Part shown: positions 21,601 through 29,100 of the stretch, in pieces | How positions within the stretch are numbered: the stretch's first letter is position 1 | Layout of the letters: each line of letters begins with the position of its first letter | Assembly (NCBI RefSeq): GCF_009728465.1 | Contig: NZ_WOCD01000001.1 | Location: forward strand, 496,001 to 560,000 | Direction of reading: 5' to 3' | DNA from: Psychrosphaera haliotis | GTDB taxonomy: Bacteria; Pseudomonadota; Gammaproteobacteria; Enterobacterales; Alteromonadaceae | Length of the DNA stretch: 64,000 nucleotides | The notes under the pieces: model-generated | Databases searched by the model: none | What the model was told of the DNA's origin: nothing | Seen by the model: the letters and a program-made list of their open reading frames with translations, nothing else | Translations under genes and position numbers: made by a program

Positions 21601-24600
21601 CGATGTCGTGCTGCCGTCATTTAAGGTAATGGTAATGACATCGGTGCCCGTTTCACCTTGCGCTAATACTTCCGCGTTGGCATTTAAGGAATAACTCCAA
21701 ACACCGTTGGCATCCACCGTTAAATCACCGTAAGTGCCATTAACAGTGCCCGCAACAAACAATAATCCAGCATTATCCGCGTCTGTTGCTGATAATGTGC
21801 CAGATGCAGTTGGTGTTACGTCTTCAATTACAGCCCCTGAACCTACCGAAATAACAGGCGCTTCATCTGCGCCTATCACATTTACTGTAATGGATGTGGT
21901 ACTTCCATCGTTCAGGGTGATGGTGAATGTCTCGGTTTGAGTTTCTGCATCTGCTAAGCCTTGTGCTGCGGCATTTGGCGTAAATACCCAGTTTCCTGAG
22001 GCATCAATACTCAAGTCGCCGTAAGTGCCATTTTGAACTTCAGCCACAAACGCCAGAGCAGGATTATCTACGTCCGATGCGGACAGTTGACCGCTCGCAC
22101 TACTGTCATCTTCAGATACATTAACCACGGCTGACCCTATAACCGGCGCATCGTCCGTGCCAGTCAGGTTGATCTCTACTGTCGTGGTTGAGCCGTCACT
22201 TAATGTCACTATAAATGTTTCGGTTTGAGATTCGCCATCGGCCAACGTATCGATATTATTGCCGGCGGTATAAACCCAATTGCCCGACTCATCAATCGTT
22301 AGTGAGCCGTAAGTACCGGCTTGAGTTTCCGCCACCATAGCAAGGCCAGGGTTATCAACATCACTGAAGTTAATTTGACCAGCTACGGACGGCGCAGCAT
22401 CTTCAGTAAGAGCAGCTGTACTGCTGCTAATGACTGGCGCGTCATCGGTACCTGTAAGACTAATTTCTATCGTAGTCGTACTACCGTCATTCAAAGTCAC
22501 AGTGTAAGTTTCGGTTACATTCTCTCCGTCGGCTAGACTCTGTGCGCCGGGCCCTGTAGTAAAGGTCCAATTACCGTTTGCATCTATAACAACTTCACCG
22601 TAAGTGCCATTAACAGTGCCCGCAACAAACAATAATCCAGCATTATCCGCGTCTGTTGCTGATAATGTGCCAGATGCAGTTGGTGTTACGTCTTCAATTA
22701 CAGCCCCTGAACCTACCGAAATAACAGGCGCTTCATCTGCGCCTATCACATTTACTGTAATGGATGTGGTACTTCCATCGTTCAGGGTGATGGTGAATGT
22801 CTCGGTTTGAGTTTCTGCATCTGCTAAGCCTTGTGCTGCGGCATTTGGCGTAAATACCCAGTTTCCTGAGGCATCAATACTCAAGTCGCCGTAAGTGCCA
22901 TTTTGAACTTCAGCCACAAACGCCAGAGCAGGATTATCTACGTCCGATGCGGACAGTTGACCGCTCGCACTACTGTCATCTTCAGATACATTAACCACGG
23001 CTGACCCTATAACCGGCGCATCGTCCGTGCCAGTCAGGTTGATCTCTACTGTCGTGGTTGAGCCGTCACTTAATGTCACTATAAATGTTTCGGTTTGAGA
23101 TTCGCCATCGGCCAACGTATCGATATTATTGCCGGCGGTATAAACCCAATTGCCCGACTCATCAATCGTTAGTGAGCCGTAAGTACCGGCTTGAGTTTCC
23201 GCCACCATAGCAAGGCCAGGGTTATCAACATCACTGAAGTTAATTTGACCAGCTACGGACGGCGCAGCATCTTCAGTAAGAGCAGCTGTACTGCTGCTAA
23301 TGACTGGCGCGTCATCGGTACCTGTAAGACTAATTTCTATCGTAGTCGTACTACCGTCATTCAAAGTCACAGTGTAAGTTTCGGTTACATTCTCTCCGTC
23401 GGCTAGACTCTGTGCGCCGGGCCCTGTAGTAAAGGTCCAATTACCGTTTGCATCTATAACAACTTCACCGTAAGTGCCATTAACAGTGCCCGCAACAAAC
23501 AATAATCCAGCATTATCCGCGTCTGTTGCTGATAATGTGCCAGATGCAGTTGGTGTTACGTCTTCAATTACAGCCCCTGAACCTACCGAAATAACAGGCG
23601 CTTCATCTGCGCCTATCACATTTACTGTAATGGATGTGGTACTTCCATCGTTCAGGGTGATGGTGAATGTCTCGGTTTGAGTTTCTGCATCTGCTAAGCC
23701 TTGTGCTGCGGCATTTGGCGTAAATACCCAGTTTCCTGAGGCATCAATACTCAAGTCGCCGTAAGTGCCATTTTGAACTTCAGCCACAAACGCCAGAGCA
23801 GGATTATCTACGTCCGATGCGGACAGTTGACCGCTCGCACTACTGTCATCTTCAGATACATTAACCACGGCTGACCCTATAACCGGCGCATCGTCCGTGC
23901 CAGTCAGGTTGATCTCTACTGTCGTGGTTGAGCCGTCACTTAATGTCACTATAAATGTTTCGGTTTGAGATTCGCCATCGGCCAACGTATCGATATTATT
24001 GCCGGCGGTATAAACCCAATTGCCCGACTCATCAATCGTTAGTGAGCCGTAAGTGCCAGCTTGAGTTTCCGCCACCATAGCAAGGCCAGGGTTATCAACA
24101 TCACTGAAGGTAATTTGCCCAGCTACGGACGGCGTAGCATCTTCAGTAAGAGCAGCTGTACTGCTGCTGATCTCTGGCGCATCGTCCGTGCCAGTCAGGT
24201 TGATCTCTACTGTCGTGGTTGAGCCGTCACTTAATGTCACTATAAATGTTTCGGTTTGAGATTCGCCATCGGCCAACGTATCGATATTATTGCCGGCGGT
24301 ATAAACCCAATTGCCCGACTCATCAATCGTTAGTGAGCCGTAAGTGCCAGCTTGAGTTTCCGCCACCATAGCAAGGCCAGGGTTATCAACATCACTGAAG
24401 GTAATTTGCCCAGCTACGGACGGCGTAGCATCTTCAGTAAGAGCAGCTGTACTGCTGCTGATCTCTGGCGCATCGTCCGTACCGGTCAGATTGATCTCTA
24501 CCGTCGTGGTTGAGCCATCATTTAAAGTTACTGTGAATGTTTCAGTTTGAGATTCACCATCGGCTAGCGTATCGATGTTGCTGCCTGCGGTATAAACCCA

Positions 24601-25677
24601 ATTGCCCGACTCATCAATCGTGAGTGAGCCGTAAGTGCCAGCTTGAGTTTCCGCCACCATGGCAAGGCCAGGGTTATCAACATCACTGAAGGTAATTTGA
24701 CCGGCTACTGACGGCACAGCATCTTCAGTAAGAGCAGCTGTACTGTTGCTGATCTCTGGCGCATCGTCCGTGCCGGTTAGATTGATCTCTACCGTCGTGG
24801 TTGAGCCGTCACTTAATGTCACTATAAATGTTTCGGTTTGAGATTCACCATCGGCTAGCGTATCGATGTTGCTGCCTGCGGTATAAACCCAATTGCCCGA
24901 CTCATCAATCGTGAGTGAGCCGTAAGTGCCAGCTTGAGTTTCAGCCACCATGGCAAGGCCAGGGTTATCAACATCACTGAAAGTAATTTGACCGGCTACT
25001 GACGGCACAGCATCTTCAGTAAGAGCAGCTGTACTAGCACCGATAGTTGGTGGCGTGTTTTCGTTTTCGTTTTCACTGCCAGGAACTTGTCCATCGTTTT
25101 CTTCGTTTACATCACCTTCATTTATAGGCGCGTCATCACCAAGATCATCATTTACTGTAAAGTCATCGGATAACGCTGAAGCTGAATCATTTTCCGTAGT
25201 TTCAGGAGATTCGCTAATCGCTTCATTTGTTTGTGTTGGGGGCGTAAATATATTATTTGTTTGTAATTCAGTATCAAAACCGCTTGTCGCAATTGTTTCT
25301 TGGTCACTATTGTCAACTATCGTTGCCCCTTGAGAGCCTCCTTGTCCACCTTGCCCTGCAGCTGTGGCTTCAAGTTCTAAAACTTCATCATCATTTTCAA
25401 TGGCAGCTGTAATATCTGCAATCTCTTGAGTTGTTGTTTCATCAAAGCTATTTGAATATTCGATACCTTCAGGATTATCGCCATCAAAAATAATTTCTTT
25501 ATTATCTTCAGTTAATATTCGAATAAAAGCATTATCATCCAACTCAACTGTCGTACCGGCTGGCAAAGACATTGGCATTTCTACTAATGTTAAATTTCCT
25601 TCTTCATCTTTTAAAAAGACCTGTCCATTTATTTCTAAAACTTGACCAGCTACTGGAATATTTAAATCTTGTGCCAT
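15547..25677 (-). CDS. Giant VCBS-repeat surface adhesin (LapA/BpfA-like)
   Basis: Type I-secreted biofilm adhesin, about 3,350 residues in this frame plus about 150 in the shifted tail. The start is ATG at 25677. Residues 1-100 resemble the N-terminal retention module of LapA-type adhesins (VAGQVLEINGQVFLKDEEG). A TAAG motif at residues 105-108 matches the di-alanine LapG site and is followed by a Gly/Gln and then acidic linker (about 110-220). Then come about 29 VCBS-type domains of 97 residues: four of type A, a mosaic B-C-A-B-C-A-B-C, twelve near-identical type D, and five divergent ones. Cadherin-like/tandem-95 segments follow, with NEDT and YTPDLNYAGPDSFEYTV. Its exporter, protease and receptor follow in the same orientation. 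Confidence 0.92.
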   Translation of the reverse strand: MAQDLNIPVAGQVLEINGQVFLKDEEGNLTLVEMPMSLPAGTTVELDDNAFIRILTEDNKEIIFDGDNPEGIEYSNSFDETTTQEIADITAAIENDDEVLELEATAAGQGGQGGSQGATIVDNSDQETIATSGFDTELQTNNIFTPPTQTNEAISESPETTENDSASALSDDFTVNDDLGDDAPINEGDVNEENDGQVPGSENENENTPPTIGASTAALTEDAVPSVAGQITFSDVDNPGLAMVAETQAGTYGSLTIDESGNWVYTAGSNIDTLADGESQTETFIVTLSDGSTTTVEINLTGTDDAPEISNSTAALTEDAVPSVAGQITFSDVDNPGLAMVAETQAGTYGSLTIDESGNWVYTAGSNIDTLADGESQTETFTVTLNDGSTTTVEINLTGTDDAPEISSSTAALTEDATPSVAGQITFSDVDNPGLAMVAETQAGTYGSLTIDESGNWVYTAGNNIDTLADGESQTETFIVTLSDGSTTTVEINLTGTDDAPEISSSTAALTEDATPSVAGQITFSDVDNPGLAMVAETQAGTYGSLTIDESGNWVYTAGNNIDTLADGESQTETFIVTLSDGSTTTVEINLTGTDDAPVIGSAVVNVSEDDSSASGQLSASDVDNPALAFVAEVQNGTYGDLSIDASGNWVFTPNAAAQGLADAETQTETFTITLNDGSTTSITVNVIGADEAPVISVGSGAVIEDVTPTASGTLSATDADNAGLLFVAGTVNGTYGEVVIDANGNWTFTTGPGAQSLADGENVTETYTVTLNDGSTTTIEISLTGTDDAPVISSSTAALTEDAAPSVAGQINFSDVDNPGLAMVAETQAGTYGSLTIDESGNWVYTAGNNIDTLADGESQTETFIVTLSDGSTTTVEINLTGTDDAPVIGSAVVNVSEDDSSASGQLSASDVDNPALAFVAEVQNGTYGDLSIDASGNWVFTPNAAAQGLADAETQTETFTITLNDGSTTSITVNVIGADEAPVISVGSGAVIEDVTPTASGTLSATDADNAGLLFVAGTVNGTYGEVVIDANGNWTFTTGPGAQSLADGENVTETYTVTLNDGSTTTIEISLTGTDDAPVISSSTAALTEDAAPSVAGQINFSDVDNPGLAMVAETQAGTYGSLTIDESGNWVYTAGNNIDTLADGESQTETFIVTLSDGSTTTVEINLTGTDDAPVIGSAVVNVSEDDSSASGQLSASDVDNPALAFVAEVQNGTYGDLSIDASGNWVFTPNAAAQGLADAETQTETFTITLNDGSTTSITVNVIGADEAPVISVGSGAVIEDVTPTASGTLSATDADNAGLLFVAGTVNGTYGDLTVDANGVWSYSLNANAEVLAQGETGTDVITITLNDGSTTSVTITVTGTDDLPVISTGVGAVIEDVTPTISGNLTATDADNAGLLFVAGTVNGTYGDLTVDANGVWSYSLNANAEVLAQGETGTDVITITLNDGSTTSVTITVTGTDDLPVISTGVGAVIEDVTPTISGNLSATDADNAGLLFVAGTVNGTYGDLTVDANGVWSYSLNANAEVLAQGETGTDVITITLNDGSTTSVTITVTGTDDLPVISTGVGAVIEDVTPTISGNLSATDADNAGLLFVAGTVNGTYGDLTVDANGVWSYSLNANAEVLAQGETGTDVITITLNDGSTTSVTITVTGTDDLPVISTGVGAVIEDVTPTISGNLTAIDADNAGLLFVAGTVNGTYGDLTVDANGVWSYSLNANAEVLAQGETGTDVITITLNDGSTTSVTITVTGTDDLPVISTGVGAVIEGVTPTISGNLTATDADNAGLLFVAGTVNGTYGDLTVDANGVWSYSLNANAEVLAQGETGTDVITITLNDGSTTSVTITVTGTDDLPVISTGVGAVIENVTPTISGNLSATDADNAGLLFVAGTVNGTYGDLTVDANGVWSYSLNANAEVLAQGETGTDVITITLNDGSTTSVTITVTGTDDLPVISTGVGAVIENVTPTISGNLSATDADNAGLLFVAGTVNGTYGDLTVDANGVWSYSLNANAEVLAQGETGTDVITITLNDGSTTSVTITVTGTDDLPVISTGVGAVIEDVTPTISGNLTATDADNAGLLFVAGTVNGTYGDLTVDANGVWSYSLNANAEVLAQGETGTDVITITLNDGSTTSVTITVTGTDDLPVISTGVGAVIEDVTPTISGNLSATDADNAGLLFVAGTVNGTYGDLTVDANGVWSYSLNANAEVLAQGETGTDVITITLNDGSTTSVTITVTGTDDLPVISTGVGAVIENVTPTISGNLSATDADNAGLLFVAGTVNGTYGDLTVDANGVWSYSLNANAEVLAQGETGTDVITITLNDGSTTSVTITVTGTDDLPVISTGVGAVIENVTPTISGNLSATDADNAGLLFVAGTVNGTYGDLTVDANGVWSYSLNANAEVLAQGETGTDVITITLNDGSTTSVTITVTGTDDLPVISTGVGAVIEDVTPTISGNLTATDADNAGLLFVAGTVNGTYGDLTVDANGVWSYSLNANAEVLAQGETGTDVITITLNDGSTTSVTITVTGTDDLPVISTGVGELTEDLQTVLAGKLEATDPDNVGLLFVSGTIAGLYGDLSIDANGLWVYTLNANAQLLGAGEQQNDVFLITLNDGSTTNITLTVNGTDDSPIVSSGSGSISEDAVGALSGLLTATDSDDLGLTFEPQTVNGLFGTFILSAGGSWTYSVNTSAQFLNAGETGTEVFMVRLSDGSTTQVSVDVIGSYDSALTLSVLGLVTSVLGITVDGINSLTTALGTVITDALYTVAGELPDPNAGDGSILYVATEITGEYGTLIIDASGAWNFIVRAGANLLGVDETQLEVFSLPLSDGSFASIQLSVTGTLDVPVVGTAVSTLVEDILPNLTGEVEVNDPSNGSLAVVAVTLTGLYGTLILALDGTWDYTLHAGAQVLKEGEIGNELFNIPLNDGNTMELAINVLGKDDAPIISLGVGSVIEDTLDTVTGVLTAGDIDNDTLAFIACTVAGNFGDLTIDALGAWTYVLNDNAQALENGEIQQDVIVLTLSDGSQTTVTINVTGTAEAPVAIAPVIMDEDSGPYTLDVSNSFADILLTGNSLSVTVLGSTNLIVNVDAFGIATITPILADWNGSENITLEATTPLGLTISQTFSITVRPVVDIADDNISINEDTPTIFNVLANDSFENVLPIVTISSLPNHGIVVVNIDGTILYTPDLNYAGPDSFEYTVTSGGVTETATVNVDVQPVNDPLVALATSISLNEDSSHIFSAGDFLYSDTENDLLAVVKITVLPVNGLLTLNGIAVALGAEISMIDIDAGLLIFTPEPDQFGLAYAQIGIELSDNGIDFSAGVLVTLNVNDVVDADSSVDITQPASLHRSATCQKKIARYQMLMQILIYQLKLLT
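18073..21564 (-). repeat. Twelve tandem 291-bp VCBS units within the adhesin
   Basis: Twelve units of exactly 291 bases (97 codons), each beginning VISTGVGAVIE and ending TVTGTDDLP on the minus strand. At protein level they differ almost only at two places: E followed by D, N or G after AVI, and S or T (once I) within GNLxAxDAD. The order of these variants suggests a four-unit super-repeat (EN-S, EN-S, ED-T, then ED-S or similar) occurring at least twice. A thirteenth, hybrid unit adjoins at 21565-21855, with a type C beginning and a type D end. Copy number in an assembly of such a repeat is unreliable. Confidence 0.93.
21734..24050 (-). repeat. 870-bp super-repeat of three VCBS units in the adhesin
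   Basis: Blocks starting at 21734, 22604 and 23474 repeat with a period of 870 bases (290 codons, three VCBS units of types B, A and C). By eye the first two full blocks are identical over their length, and the third matches until about 24050, where GTACCGGC becomes GTGCCAGC. Further type A units continue to about 25040. This is a second, longer homogenisation period next to the 291-bp array. Confidence 0.88.
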
Positions 25678-26125
25678 ACAGACCTCTGAAAAAGACAAAC
25701 AACTCTAAGCATAAGCTTAGTAGTGTTGTCACCCTTTACCTATGAGGCTAATCCCCTATTTACCTAGGAAAATCCCGATTAGAACTATACGAAAAAAGCT
25801 TAGACAATGTGAGATATCGACCTGCATATACAAAGAGGTTGTTAGTGAATTCAATTAAACTTATTAACAAACAAAAAGTTAACAGCACTCACGAATTTCA
25901 ATAACAATTTGGTTTTAAGCTTACAAAAAAAAAACTCAAAAACACGTCTTAGACTGTGATTTTACGAAAACAAATTACATCGATGAAAATTCTTTACATT
26001 CCATTATTTTTTTACAAAAAGTAGTCACTTTCTTTACCTGTACCTTTAAAAAAACGGTAACATAAGTGCCGTAAAATTAAGCGCTACATAACAATAATTC
26101 CTCTAAAAATCAGGAAAATAATAAG
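25678..26125. promoter_or_regulatory. Shared divergent control region of adhesin and nuclease genes
   Basis: 448 bases with no gene, AT-rich, between the divergent adhesin (minus) and the ExeM-like nuclease (plus). It must hold both promoters. Near the adhesin start there is a palindromic stretch (listed separately); near the nuclease start are several T/A runs and AGGAAAATAATAAG directly before its ATG. I could not pick convincing -35/-10 boxes on either strand. Confidence 0.6.
25748..25782. promoter_or_regulatory. Interrupted palindrome upstream of the adhesin gene
   Basis: CTAATC and GATTAG flank a 23-base centre containing TACCTAGGAAAA; the arms are followed and preceded by CCC respectively. 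It lies about 70-105 bases upstream of the adhesin start codon, a plausible regulator-binding position. No known operator is recognised. Confidence 0.3.
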
Positions 26126-29100
26126 ATGAAATACCTTAGTTTAACGGTGTTCGCTTGCTTGGTCTCAGCTAATACGCAAGCTAACGATATAAATTCTCCG
26201 TGCTTTAACTGTCCGGATCTGGATAAGGTAGCTGACTCAGCAACCTACATAGACAGCGACTATTACAGCGACGTTATTAACGCTATTAATAGCGGCCAAA
26301 GTCAGCAACAAATCAAATCTTTGCTTTCTTCCGCCATTAGCGCCAATCATAAGCGGCTTACCTACTCTGAAGTATGGAGCGCATTAACCAAAACTGATGA
26401 AGACCCATCTAACCCGGATAATGTAATGTTGCTTTATAAAGGCATATCCATTCCAAAATTATCAAACGGCAGCGGTTCGCAAAGTACCAATCCCGACAAT
26501 TGGAATAGAGAACATGTTTGGGCCAAGAGCCACGGCTTTCCTTCCTCCTCTTTAGAAGCCTACTCTGACATTCACCACCTCCGCCCTTCTGACATCTCTA
26601 TCAATTCCTCTCGCAGCAACCTCGACTTTGACAACAGTGACAACCCTCTTCCTGAAGCACCATCAAACCGTTACGATTCAAACTCTTTTGAACCTCGTGA
26701 TGCGGTAAAAGGTGACGTAGCAAGAATGGTCTTGTACATGGACACTCGATACGAAGGTTTTGATTCAACACCAGACTTAACGGTTGTTAATCAAATCACC
26801 TCTACAGGTGAGCCACTGTTAGGTAAGCTTTGTCGTTTATTAGAATGGCATGAAGCAGATCCAGTTGATGCTTTTGAGGCAAATCGTAACAGCGTTATAT
26901 ACGAGTACCAAGGTAACCGTAACCCGTTTATTGATCACCCTGAGTGGGTTGAGTCGGTATTCCCTAAAGCAGCGTGTGCAGATGAACCAACTGAGCCGAC
27001 GGATCCAATTGACCCGGTTGATCCTGAAGAGCCAACGGATCCTGAAGAACCAACAGACCCAGAGACACCAACCACACCAACTTCTGCTCCCCTGATTATT
27101 TCAGCGGCGTATGACGGTCCTTTATCAGGTGGATTACCAAAAGGTGTTGAGATATTTGTAACTCAAGACATTGCAGACTTAAGTGTTTGTGGTTTTGGCT
27201 CTGCTAATAATGGTGGTGGCTCTGACGGTCAAGAGTTTACTTTTCCTGCAGATAGTGCAACAAAAGGTGAGTATATCTACCTTGCGTCTGAAGCTTCGCA
27301 GTTTGAAGCATTTATGGGCTTTGCTCCAGACTACACAGCTGGCGCAGCTAACGTAAATGGTGACGACGCGTTAGAGCTATTTTGTAACGGCGAGGTTGTT
27401 GACGTATTAGGTGACATCAATACTGATGGCACAGGTCAACCATGGGAATACATGGACGGTTGGGCTGCTCGTAAAGCAAACTCAACAGTAAACGGCGGCG
27501 TTTACAATGCTGACGAATGGGTATTTAGTGGTAAAAATGCGCTTGACGGTGCCACCAGCAATGCCACTGCAGATACAGCAATTCCAGTCCAAACTTTCAC
27601 TCAATCAGTTTCACTATTTATTACCGGTGCAGTTGATGGTTCGTTATCTGGTGGCATTCCAAAAGCCATTGAAATATATGTAGGCTCTGACATTGCAGAC
27701 TTAGGTCAATGTGGTGTTGGCTCTGCTAATAACGGCGGCGGCACTGATGGTGAAGAATTCACTTTCCCAGCTGGTACGTCGGCATCAGCAGGCAGCTTCA
27801 TTTATATTGCATCTGAATCAACGGGTTTCACAACGTTTTTTGGTTTTGCTCCAGACTTCACGTCAGGCGCATTAGCAATAAATGGTGATGACGCGGTAGA
27901 GCTATTTTGTGATGGCGAAGTAATTGATGTGTTTGGTGACATAAATTCCGACGGAACAGGCCAACCATGGGAATACATGGACGGTTGGGCTTATCGAGTA
28001 AACGGATCAACGGCCAATGAAGGAAGTTTTGACGTAACGAACTGGTTGTTCAGTGGTAAAAATGCATTAGATGGTAGCTCAGACAATGCAACAGCCAATA
28101 CGCCATTCCCAATTGCTAGCTACTCAAACGAAGGCGAAGTTGAGCCAGAGCCTGATTTACTAGGTCAGTGTGCCGACGAAGCAACGTTTATTCATGCTAT
28201 TCAAGGTCCTGATTTTGAATCTCCACTACTAAACGAAACTCGAGTTATTGAAGGTGTGGTAACCGCTTCTATTCCTGCAGTTGGTGGCTTTTTTGTTCAA
28301 GAACAATTGGCTGACCAAGATGACAACTCATTAACTTCTGAAGGCATTTTTGTTTCTTATGAAGTAGATGGCGACATGCCTGCTGTTGGTTCAATAGTAC
28401 GTGTATTAGGTAGCGTTGTAGAAAGCTATGGTAAAACAACACTGCGAGCTGATAAAGCTGCGTTAGAGTGCGGTACCGACATTATTGTTCCAGTAACGGT
28501 TTCATTACCATTTGATAGCGCAGAACAGCAAGAGTCGCTTGAAGGTATGTACGTTCGTTTTGAACAAGACCTGACGGTAACAGACAACTACAATCTTGGC
28601 CGTTATGGCGAAGTGACTTTGTCTAGTGAACGCTTATTTGTACCTACTAACTTATACTTACCTGGTACAGATGAAGTTGCTAACTTAACCGCTCAAAACA
28701 AACTAAACAAAATACTATTGGATGACGCCGTAAATGGTTCTAACCCTGAAGTTGTTAAGTATCCTACTGGCGGTTTATCAGCTGATAATACGTTACGTTC
28801 AGGTGATAAAGTAAACGCACTTGAAGGCATAATCGACTATAGCTTTGGCAACTTTAGAGTATTGCCAACTGTTGAACCTACTTTTATCCATGAAAATCTT
28901 CGTGAAGCTGAACCTACGCTTGAGTCTGGCAACCTGCGAATTGCTAGCTTTAACGTTTTAAATTACTTTAATGGTGATGGTTTAGGTGAAGGGTTCCCAA
29001 CTAGCCGTGGCGCAGACTCTGCTGAAGAATTTGACCGTCAACGCGATAAAATATTAAACGCGATTACGACAATGGATGCAGACATTATTGGTCTTCTTGA

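Noticed and set aside
17819-23680. Regularly spaced plus-strand open frames of 68-127 codons opposite the adhesin
   Set aside because: They repeat with the 291- and 870-base periods of the adhesin and are the antisense shadow of its VCBS units, with no ribosome-binding sites or family resemblance.
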